Part shown: one piece after another, positions 56,605-64,000 of the stretch
How the letters are laid out: the number at the start of each line of letters is the position of its first letter
Position numbering within the stretch: the stretch's first letter is position 1
Source of the DNA: Brevipalpus yothersi
Taxonomy: Eukaryota; Arthropoda; Arachnida; Trombidiformes; Tenuipalpidae
Direction: 5' to 3'
NCBI GenBank assembly: GCA_003956705.1
Contig: QZCP01000082.1
Coordinates: 1-64,000 of the forward strand
Length of the DNA stretch: 64,000 bases
Translations under genes and position numbers: made by a program
Notes under the pieces: model-generated
What the model saw: only the letters and a program-made list of their open reading frames with translations
What the model was told of the DNA's origin: nothing
Database searches by the model: none

Positions 56605-58910
56605 TTGGTCAAATGAGCTTTGACATTCTTCAGTCCAATTGAAAGGAACTTCTTTTTTTTAAGATTATCAAGAGGTCGAACAATATTTGCGTAATCTTTG
56701 ATGTATGCTCTGAAATGTCCAGTTAGACCAGTGAACTGACGAATTTCATGAACATTTTCTGGTCTTTTCATCTGTCTAACTTTCTCTACAGATTCTTGTT
56801 TCGTTGTTTTGGTTTTTCCATCAATGATTCGGCCTAGAAAAATAATATGAGGCTCACAAATTTTACTTTTATCCAAATTGACCACTAACTGAGCCTGATT
56901 CAATTTTGATAGAACATGGCCAGTTAGCAGTGCACATTCTTCTTGGTTCATTCCACCGATACAAATATCATCGATGTAAAGCCAGATATGTGGGTGTTTC
57001 GAAAGTTCACCAAGTACCTCTGTCATGATTCTCATGAACTGCGCTCCACTACGTTTCCACCCGTATGGGAGTCGGGTCCACATGAAATGGCCAAAAGGAG
57101 TAACAAAGGATGAAAATTCTCGGCTTTCTGGAGTTAGTCCAACTTGCCAGTAACCCTCTTTGAGGTCGAGCTTGGAGAAACAAACGCACCCACCGAGTGA
57201 ATTGATTATATCATCAATAATTGGGAAAGGGAAAGGATCGTTTTCCGTTTCCATATTGATTAATCTAAAATCCACACAAAAACGAAAATCACCATTTTCC
57301 TTGGTTGCAAGTGTGATGGGTGAGGCATATTTTGACCATGATTTTTCAATGATGCCACGCTTGAGGTATTCTTCAATCTTGTTTTGGACCCAAGAGTAGC
57401 GATGCGGTGATAATCGGTGTGGTTTCTCTTGTACCACTTTATGATCAATTTTCAATGAAAAACTCACGTTATAGAGAGGGATGGCATTTATTTCTCCACA
57501 GAGAGATGGGAATTTTTCTCGTACATCTTCCAAATTCTGAATTGACAAATTTCTGGTGGAGTTCTGCTCGTATAAATTATGTTCCACAGCTCCGAGTATG
57601 AGTGAAACATCTTTCTTTATTCCATAGCCAAAACTTTTCATATCTGTTTTACTCAATATGATATCATAGGGGAGACCATCGACCAAAAGACAATGAATAT
57701 TCCGAGTGATATTCCCTTCAGTAATTGGTAACTTTACCATTTCATTGTAATTGCTTATCTCTCCCTTATAAGATTGAAGTGCAATATCTCTCACTTCTTT
57801 AGGCCAATCATGAGCCGCAACTACATCGGATCGAACCATACTATGATCAGCTCCTGAATCCAATCTGCAAGACAACTTTCGGTCACTCAGCCAGAAATCT
57901 CGTTGAGGCTCGATGAAGCTGGACTCCACAGAACTGGACAACAAGCTTTCCCTAGGCTTTGTTGATTTCATAGGATTATAATTCTGAGGTTTTCGATTAA
58001 ATTGAACATTTGAAGGTAACTTGGTAGGTTTTATCTGCTCTAGGGCTGAGCGAAGTTCGGTCTTATTTTTGGGCTCCTTAGCTAGTATTTGAGCCTGCAT
58101 ATCCTCTGGCAAACCAACAATCACTTTGGTCACGAAATTGAACTCATCCAAATTCGGATACCCGATCTGGATCAATCTCTGTTTCTCATAATAATAATCC
58201 ATGAGGGATCCACTTCGATATTCCCAATGATCTGCTGCTTGGGATGCGAGCACGCGATTCTGTCCGAAAGAATTCAGAAATGAACTCCGCCAAGTTTGCC
58301 AATTCAAATCGATCTGATCATTTCTCATTGAATTGAACCACTTTAGAGCAATTCCTTCCAGACTTTTTTTCATTCCATTTATCTTTTCTCTATCACTTGT
58401 AATACCATTACATTCACAGAGCTCCTCATATGAAGCTAGCCAAATTTTAGCCTCCTCAGATTTTCCATCAAACTTATTCATATCTATCGCTTGGGCCCTA
58501 TTTTTACTCAGCTTTTCCAGCACTTGTAAGAACCTCTCTTGCTGTCGATTCATCATTTCGATCAGCGAATTTTGCACCTCAGCTGGTTCCGATTTTTCAT
58601 TGTTGAGCTTAGGAGATTTTTCCTCTCTTTTCAAGATATCAATTTCCGACTCACTGATTGATCCGAATGTATGATCCAAATATTTCGTAGCATCTTCATC
58701 AGATAGAATAACAGATAGAGTCCGTTTTTCTTCCATTTCTTCGATAGCCCGTTGTATTGCTGGCCGTGAGGTAATAATCGAATGCTCAGATATTTCTCGG
58801 AATTTTGGATCAACAAGTATCCATTCTTGATCACCTTGCTCTTGATATCTCTCTAGGAATACTCCACTCGAGGATTTAATGAAATGAAATCGTATCTTTT
58901 TCATACTCAA
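56601..58910 (-). CDS. Retrotransposon gag, protease and reverse transcriptase
   Basis: First frame of the element, 769 aa. Residues about 1-300 are gag-like, with a helical capsid-type part (WLASYEELCECNGI to VGLPEDMQAQIL). I see no Cys-His zinc knuckle. The retropepsin motif is CRLDSGADHSMV. Reverse transcriptase starts with the IEEYLKRGIIEKSWSKYASP block and includes FCVDFRLIN, FSKLDLKEGYWQ, LPYGWKRSGAQF and the catalytic YIDD. The frame closes about 20 codons after the T-run at 56653-56660; the RNase H and integrase continue in the -1 frame. Starts MSMKK about 140 bp inside the 5' LTR. Confidence 0.92.
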   Translation of the reverse strand: MSMKKIRFHFIKSSSGVFLERYQEQGDQEWILVDPKFREISEHSIITSRPAIQRAIEEMEEKRTLSVILSDEDATKYLDHTFGSISESEIDILKREEKSPKLNNEKSEPAEVQNSLIEMMNRQQERFLQVLEKLSKNRAQAIDMNKFDGKSEEAKIWLASYEELCECNGITSDREKINGMKKSLEGIALKWFNSMRNDQIDLNWQTWRSSFLNSFGQNRVLASQAADHWEYRSGSLMDYYYEKQRLIQIGYPNLDEFNFVTKVIVGLPEDMQAQILAKEPKNKTELRSALEQIKPTKLPSNVQFNRKPQNYNPMKSTKPRESLLSSSVESSFIEPQRDFWLSDRKLSCRLDSGADHSMVRSDVVAAHDWPKEVRDIALQSYKGEISNYNEMVKLPITEGNITRNIHCLLVDGLPYDIILSKTDMKSFGYGIKKDVSLILGAVEHNLYEQNSTRNLSIQNLEDVREKFPSLCGEINAIPLYNVSFSLKIDHKVVQEKPHRLSPHRYSWVQNKIEEYLKRGIIEKSWSKYASPITLATKENGDFRFCVDFRLINMETENDPFPFPIIDDIINSLGGCVCFSKLDLKEGYWQVGLTPESREFSSFVTPFGHFMWTRLPYGWKRSGAQFMRIMTEVLGELSKHPHIWLYIDDICIGGMNQEECALLTGHVLSKLNQAQLVVNLDKSKICEPHIIFLGRIIDGKTKTTKQESVEKVRQMKRPENVHEIRQFTGLTGHFRAYIKDYANIVRPLDNLKKKKFLSIGLKNVKAHLTN

Positions 58911-59052
58911 ACTATCTGTTCAGTGAGAATCTTTGTTGCCACAATAATAGTGCCGATTCAACCACAGACTACCAAAAAATTTTGATTCTGAATCAGAATA
59001 TATTAATATTGAATATCAGCACACAAGGATAGAGTAAAATCAATCATCAATG

Positions 59053-59070
59053 ATCCTGTACACTGCGCCA
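59053..59070 (-). promoter_or_regulatory. Primer-binding site of the gypsy element
   Basis: Two bases inside the 5' LTR the minus strand reads TGGCGCAGTGTACAGG, starting with the TGG expected for pairing to a tRNA 3' CCA end. I cannot say which tRNA. Confidence 0.65.
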
Positions 59071-59072
59071 TT

Positions 59073-59419
59073 TGAGGTATAACTCAATGAAAATTTTAAT
59101 AGACTTAAAATTATTATATCAATTTTTTTTAAAACATTTCAAGAGAAAGAAAAACTCTCTATCTTTTCTATCGAATCTCTTCTCTTTTTTTTTACATTTT
59201 TCAACAATCTCATATTTTTGTGTTTCTTCAACAATGTTACGATATGTTCCCATAAATAGAAGAGGTATGGGTTTAGCATTGCCCATCATATATAATGTTA
59301 CGATATGTTCCCATAAATAGAAGAAGTATGGGTTTTGCATGACCGTACAGATTTCCAATACTTCACAAATCTTTCATCATAAACATTGTTACCATGATTC
59401 AGTTATTTGGATTGCAACA
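59073..59419 (-). repeat. 5' LTR
   Basis: 347 bp, near-identical to the 3' LTR; carries the same internal 65-bp tandem duplication. Confidence 0.93.
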
Positions 59420-59424
59420 AGAAT
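59420..59424. repeat. Target-site duplication AGAAT, right copy
   Basis: Identical to 54712-54716. Confidence 0.85.
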
Positions 59425-59503
59425 CAAATAGGATCTCTAACCATAGTAAGAGAACTCACTCGAGTGATGATTGTGGAATGAAAATTTCGGTCTGACACTT
59501 GGG

Positions 59504-59563
59504 TTTATATACTCTTTTTTGGCCCTAAGACACTGCCAACTTCTCACCCTGGCTCTAGCCAAT
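59504..59563 (-). promoter_or_regulatory. Putative minus-strand promoter beside the LTR insertion
   Basis: On the minus strand a CTGATTGGCTAGAG motif (CCAAT core at 59559-59563 on plus) precedes TATATAAA (59511-59504) by about 45 bp; the retrotransposon begins 85 bp further downstream. The CCAAT motif is the same extended TGATTGGCTA as at 36 and 128. The host gene it would drive should continue beyond the element, left of 54716, but I could not identify one. Confidence 0.4.
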
Positions 59564-60464
59564 CAGAATTGTGTGCAAATCCAGTCAAAAATCTGTCCAG
59601 AGAGTCCTTGAGCAGATCACCAGCTTCTATCAAGCCTTTTTTTCTTGAAGGACACTTTTGGGTCTGAAAAGTCCTTGAAAAAGGTCTCTGGCAAGGACAG
59701 AAGAAGTATTGTTAAAGCTACAGAAGATCCTTCCCAAGTGAATTTTATCCTTGATATTCGAGGTCTTGGTTGAAATTCTATCTCCGCTTGAATTATCTGC
59801 TCTAATTTCTTCTTCATCCTCTATTCTCTTAATCTCTTGAATTTTTCCAATTTCTAATCTTTTTGCTCTCTTTTGGACCAAATGAGATGATTCTTAAGGT
59901 TGCACCATCGTTCCAGTATTTTTGGAAGTCATGATGTGACGTGAACTCATATGAGTTAAAGCCACCAAATATTTGGTGACTTCAGTGATTCCGAATAATT
60001 ATACCAGTAGTGGAACGATGGATGATGATAAACGAAGCCATGTGAAAGATAGGAATGATGATTCATGTTCATTGGCTGATAATGGTACATCCAACGCCAC
60101 ATAAACAGCATAAACTTCTTCCTTTTGACGGTTGTGCATGATATACTTTCTCAAATAGTCCACAGCTGGAAAAAATGTCCTGCAGGTCACCCGATAGACT
60201 CAAACTCATTTTAAATGTTCGAGTGCATGCTGGTATGAAAATCAAGTCTTGCGCTGTGTTTCTATTGGTCGGAGCCATCAGCCGGTTCGACTTTCATCTC
60301 TTCTTCTCTTCCCAGTGAATGGCAAGAATTTCTTTCTCTATATTAACATCAAATTCAAGAATAGATGAGATGAATGAAGCTCATTCAAGAAGAACCAGAA
60401 ATCTCATTGCTCAAATGATAGCTGTCAACACAGCAGATGTGGCATGTGTAGCTAGAGCCTCTAA
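59564..60464. other. Intergenic, no gene recognised
   Basis: Short frames on the minus strand (59881-59630 and 60278-59999) show no family. Includes a sequence at about 60430-60464 that is directly repeated at 60532-60568. Confidence 0.45.
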
Positions 60465-60638
60465 TGAGGTACACTCAATTAATCAATGTATTCTCAAAAT
60501 TTACCCTAACCCGACCAAAACGATGCCAAACACAGCAGATGTGGTATGTGTAGCCAGAGCCTCTAGCTACGGTTTGGCATCGGTTTGGTCAGGTTAGGCT
60601 GGATTTTGCGAATACATTGATCAATTGAGTGTACCTCA
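60465..60638. repeat. Inverted repeat / hairpin, arms about 67 bp
   Basis: Left arm 60465-60531 starts TGAGGTACACTCAATT and ends GATGCCAAAC; right arm 60572-60638 is its near-perfect reverse complement (GTTTGGCATC to GTGTACCTCA) with a few mismatches and about one indel. The 40-bp loop contains the direct repeat CAGCAGATGTGG...GAGCCTCTA, whose other copy lies just left of the left arm. This looks like a fold-back element (MITE-like) or an arm captured by inverted duplication. Confidence 0.85.
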
Positions 60639-60720
60639 TTATCTTCCATGTTTGATATTCTGCTGTACCGTAGGATAAAATCTCCACTTTGTTCAGACTC
60701 TGGATCGGTGCTTCTTCTAG

Positions 60721-61570
60721 TTAGACAATGATGAAATCCAACAGGCGATGAAAAATTTTTGATGAAATCTACCTGGCTGATCAGAACATCAGCAATGGAT
60801 GTGCTCGATAATGGATAAATGTGAGACCTTTCACTCGTAGAAATTTCCGGTTTTATGGTAATGATATTCTGCCACAGTGATTTAACACATCAAATGCTGT
60901 TCTGAATTCGTGGAATCGATAAGATTCTGAAGATATTGCATGCATTTCAGACATTTTAAATTATTATGATTATTTTCTTGACTTTCTTGAATTCAATTCT
61001 CTCAAACACAATTACAGAGAGTACAAGCTAGATTCGATGTGGAAGCTGTTAGAGAAGCAAAGCTGAAAATTGTCAAATTTTCAAATTTCCTCAACCCCAA
61101 GGGAAGATTTCGATTTTTTCTCAGATTTCTTTTAATGAAATATTTCCAAATTTGGTGCGAAAAATATCCTCTATGTTTCTCTCTACTTTTTACCCCAATT
61201 TCTTTATGGTGAGATCAAGATTCTATCCCTCAATCATGAACGGGTATCGATAAATTGTCACTTGATTAGATCGATATGGAAATCATTCTCTACTAACATT
61301 ATTATTAATCAAGAGCTGACTTTGGGAGATGATTCAGAAAAAATTTCATGCTGATACTCATTAATTCGGTAACATTCATGTTTATTCCCGAAGATATATA
61401 GAAAGTCGATGCTAGATGATATGGCTCTGCTAATTATGTGCATGACGTGATCAACATTTTTTCGAGCTTTTCATCAAAAATTTTGCTAATCAGTAATGAA
61501 TTCTCAATCGTTATCACTAGTAACGGAAATTTCTTTTCTGGTAGCATTTCCTTCAAGCTTATGCTCAAAA
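60721..61570. repeat. Duplicated 5' flank of the receptor cluster
   Basis: Collinear with 41770-42946: 60721-60808 matches about 41770-41861 (the unidentified remnant), about 340 bp are then missing relative to that copy, and similarity resumes from about 60815 (compared with 42205) to the GR-3 start. Confidence 0.75.
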
Positions 61571-62430
61571 ATGATTGGACAGCAATCAAGCCAGCTTCAT
61601 CGGAAAAAAGAAATTATTCAAATAACCACCAAGCCTATTGGAATACAAAAAAGTCTAGCCATTCAGGGCCTCTTACCTGTGCTGGATAGTGATCCAAAAG
61701 TTAAATGGCCTCTAATTTGGTTTCATTTTGCATTTTTCTCAGAGATTGTGAATTCTTTCAGATACTTCATTGGAATATTTTCACTCGATCGTTCATCATT
61801 CCTACCATACTACACAGCTGATCATTCAATATTTTTCGAACCAGTCAATGATTATGTTGCCTTAATGACTTTCGTGTTATCAGTTACCTCATGTATAACA
61901 TTGTGGCACATTCATATAGCTCTCAAGAATGGTCAAAGGGAATTCTTGACAGTGATTCAGAAGTTTGATCAAAGCGAGATTATTTTTGAATCTAAGAATG
62001 ATTCGAATATTTTTCGAAAAGTTCAATCTGCTATGAAAATTGCTCGTAATAGTGACAAGCTCACTGTGGCTTCTGGACTAATGCTGGCTGTAATGTTTTT
62101 ACCGACACTTCATTCATATCGTTCTTTAGATTATGTAATCTTCATCGGAATACCTTGGTTGCCAATTCATTCAATGGCTGTCTTTGTACCATCAGCAATC
62201 GGATTGGGGTTGATGAATTTTTTCGCAACCATTTGCTATCAGATACTTCTGAAAATTAAATATTTCCGCAGGGAATGGATCTTAAGTTTGAATCAAGACG
62301 ATTCTGGAAACTTCGCCCTGAGATATCATGATCTGAGAATCTTCTTATACAATCATAATAAGTTTTGGAAGAAAGCTATGGGAACACCATTCCTTGGTTG
62401 GCTGATTGTGATTTGCTTCTGTAGCTATAT
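61571..62430 (+). pseudogene. Gustatory receptor GR-3, interrupted by an LTR element
   Basis: The Met at 61571 aligns with GR-1 and GR-2. The frame is intact for about 286 codons through LRYHDLRIFLYNHNKFWKK and FCSYI, then runs into the LTR beginning at 62431. The last about 100 residues, including the final membrane segments, are missing here; they may survive on the far side of the element outside this window. The truncated frame reads on into LTR sequence for 37 codons and stops at 62542. Its 5' half matches GR-2; its 3' half differs from both others. Confidence 0.88.
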
Positions 62431-63053
62431 TGTGAGAGAAACTACCGAGTTCCACACACACACTACACTGAATGAGAGCGAAGATGAGCGTCGAGCTCGA
62501 TGGTTTCGGCTTTGCCAATCTATTAGGGCCGCTAACGATTGACCGGTGCACAATTACCGAATATTGGGGCTTAAGTAGGCAACAAGTGCGTCGAGCACAA
62601 CTACAAAACTTAGGATTAAATAAGTTTAATTGTGAAAGATGGTAAAAGAGAAAAAGAGATGGAAAGAAAGAGAGAGAGAGTACAAAACTGTGGACCTGGG
62701 CGGTCAGCAATTGGGCAGAGTGACGACTTGACCAGCGTGGGAACAAGTGTCCTAACAAAGGAATCGGTCGGACTTATATACTGTTGGGCAGGGAGCCCAG
62801 GATACGGAAATTCAGGTCACGGAAGCTAGTGGCCATCGAGTGGCCGAAAGTGTCGGTGCATCTGTGTAACAGATGTGGTAATAGCGGATGCGGAAACTGA
62901 GGTGGCCTCGATGGCCGAAAACGGTTGCGAAATATAGGCCAAGCAATGGCAATGGTATAAGATAAGCATTAAAAAAGGTATAAATGATTAAATAAATGAG
63001 CAAATGAGGCAGTTGACTTGGCGTCATTGGGAGGGTTAGCATTTCTTGCCACA
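62431..63053 (-). repeat. 3' LTR of the second element
   Basis: About 623 bp, bounded by TGTGAGAG and CTTGCCACA (TG...CA with TGTG/CACA inverted ends). The insertion boundary at 62431 is exact by comparison with GR-1 and GR-2; the inner end is inferred from the CA and the adjacent purine tract. Confidence 0.8.
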
Positions 63054-63067
63054 TACCCCCGCCTCAT
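63054..63067 (-). promoter_or_regulatory. Polypurine tract of the second element
   Basis: On the minus strand GAGGCGGGGGTA lies directly before the LTR's TGTGG; this fixes the element's orientation. Confidence 0.65.
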
Positions 63068-63125
63068 GATTAAGACACCTTCCCAATGATGGCAAGGAAA
63101 CGCCGAGTATTAGTTGGAAGTGTCT

Positions 63126-64000
63126 TCATGGCGTGGATTCTTTGTCCTTGGCGGACTTCTTATTCTTCTTCTTTTTACCACTGACGAGAGTGGGGCGAGT
63201 ATGCTGACGAACAGCAGGATTCAGTAAAGAAGTTCCAGATGATGTAGTTTGAGACAAGAGACCATATTCCCGTAGGGACGATGGTGAGATTCCACGTAGT
63301 GAGCTTCTCCTTGGTGGAGGCTGAGGTAACTTTGGACGAACAACAGGAGCTTGGTCTTGCGAGCTGGACGCTGAGGGTACTGGACTTGGATTTTCCAGAC
63401 TTTGAGAGCAAATTGTGGATGCTTCAAGTTGATCGGGCAGATCCTGCGATGAGACTACCTGGGTAGCGGCTGAGGACTTTGCGATGGCTGGAGGCTGATC
63501 GCTTGTGGAAGGCGCTGGTATGGTGTCCTCGGTGGACGGTGCAAGTGGTGAGAATACTGGACTTGGCTCGTCTCCTTCTTCTTCTTCAGGTGCTTGAGGA
63601 TCTTTTTCTTCGATGCTTGATTCAGCTGGACGCTGCTCAGTTTGACTAACTGGATCAGGATGAGGAACATCAGATATACCGAACTTGGCAATCTCTCGAA
63701 TTTCAGCATCGAGCTGAGGATCATTTGCAGGAGCATCATCGAATAGTATCGATGCGGCCGCGAAGGCAACTTCTTGCGAGTCATTATTGAGATGTTCTTC
63801 GATGAGCTGAGCATTCTGGTCATCGGAAAGCAGTCCCTGGCTGGGAGCGATTGCATACAAATCATCATATGCAGTAGGAACAGTATCACCGAAAGTTGGC
63901 GGTGGAGTTTCCTTGCGTGCAGCCTCTGGAACAACTTGTTCTTCAGGACGGAGACTTCGAGCTACGGCTTCGGAAAGCTGAGCATCATCATAATGCGGCA
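63126..64000 (-). CDS. 3'-most frame of the second element, partial, unknown
   Basis: Open from the window edge (no start seen) to a stop at 63126, at least 290 aa. It is acidic and rich in Pro and Ser, with SPVFSPLAPSTEDTIPAP-like stretches and a basic tail GKKKKNKKSAKDK. Near the edge DDAQLSEAVARSL resembles a ubiquitin-interacting motif (acidic start, Ala, then Ser). No integrase or reverse transcriptase residue is visible. It could be the C-terminal extension of pol, or an extra frame between pol and the LTR. Since it lies between LTR and window edge in the same orientation it most likely belongs to the element, though that is inference. Confidence 0.55.
   Translation of the reverse strand, partial: PHYDDAQLSEAVARSLRPEEQVVPEAARKETPPPTFGDTVPTAYDDLYAIAPSQGLLSDDQNAQLIEEHLNNDSQEVAFAAASILFDDAPANDPQLDAEIREIAKFGISDVPHPDPVSQTEQRPAESSIEEKDPQAPEEEEGDEPSPVFSPLAPSTEDTIPAPSTSDQPPAIAKSSAATQVVSSQDLPDQLEASTICSQSLENPSPVPSASSSQDQAPVVRPKLPQPPPRRSSLRGISPSSLREYGLLSQTTSSGTSLLNPAVRQHTRPTLVSGKKKKNKKSAKDKESTP

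Larger units (their letters stand above)
54717..59419 (-). mobile_element. Complete Ty3/gypsy LTR retrotransposon, 4703 bp
   Basis: Transcribed on the minus strand. The 5' LTR is 59073-59419 and the 3' LTR 54717-55062; both start TG and end CA on the plus strand and differ, as far as I can see, only by one T in a T-run. A 5-bp duplication AGAAT flanks it. Order of domains is gag, aspartic protease, reverse transcriptase (first frame), then RNase H and integrase (second frame); integrase last is the Ty3/gypsy order. No envelope gene. Near-identical LTRs imply a recent insertion. Confidence 0.95.
62431..64000 (-). mobile_element. Second LTR retrotransposon, 3' part, continues past the window
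   Basis: Inserted in GR-3 after GTAGCTATAT. The piece seen is the 3' LTR, a polypurine tract and the end of a minus-strand frame. The site is clean: GR-1 and GR-2 continue CGTATTC where this copy has TGTGAGAG. The family cannot be set without pol. Confidence 0.85.

Noticed and set aside
1..64000. CRISPR arrays, operons, ribosome-binding sites
   Set aside because: Spliced genes with individual introns and no regularly spaced repeats; the window is eukaryotic.

Overview
The window is eukaryotic nuclear DNA, AT-rich, with short (about 50-100 bp) GT-AG introns, long (GA)n/(CT)n microsatellites and retrotransposons. Gene content points to an arthropod, most likely a plant-feeding trombidiform mite related to spider mites. 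The evidence is UDP-glycosyltransferases of the signal-less bacterial-like type described from spider mites, expanded chemoreceptors of the mite gustatory-receptor style, and clan-4-like P450, carboxylesterase and secreted lipase-like families. The species call is inference; no search was run.

Layout. 1-2425: a small basic/acidic unknown gene behind two CCAAT-type motifs, then purine microsatellites. 2426-5904 (-): a complete seven-exon PEPCK with an 18-nt microexon. 7548-9385 (-): a carboxylesterase. 10060-10490: an eroded thioesterase copy. 11393-13255 (-): a CYP4-like P450. 15289-22016 (+): an acyl-CoA block of two long-chain acyl-CoA synthetases flanking an ACOT13-like thioesterase. 22642-24081 (+): a UGT. 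24811-35252 (-): a seven-member tandem array of secreted lipase-family proteins (six intact, one deleted). 37829-40622 (+): a UGT pseudogene and an intact UGT. 41085-46025 and 61571-62430 (+): a gustatory-receptor cluster (one pseudogene, two intact genes, one gene cut by an LTR element). 46.3-54.7 kb is mostly non-coding or eroded. 54717-59419 (-) is a complete Ty3/gypsy element with near-identical LTRs and a 5-bp target duplication. 62431-64000 (-) is the 3' end of a second LTR element that continues past the window edge.

Function. Three classical detoxification families (esterase, P450, UGT) lie within about 33 kb, with a fatty-acyl-CoA activation/hydrolysis block and a secreted lipase-like array between them; chemoreceptors follow. 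Clustering here reflects tandem and segmental duplication rather than operons: each gene has its own introns and start. The most notable observations are a near-universal Asp-to-Glu change at the predicted catalytic acid of the lipase array, a mosaic receptor gene consistent with gene conversion, the bacterial-type UGTs sharing one identically placed intron, and retroelement insertions breaking a receptor gene and possibly a promoter.
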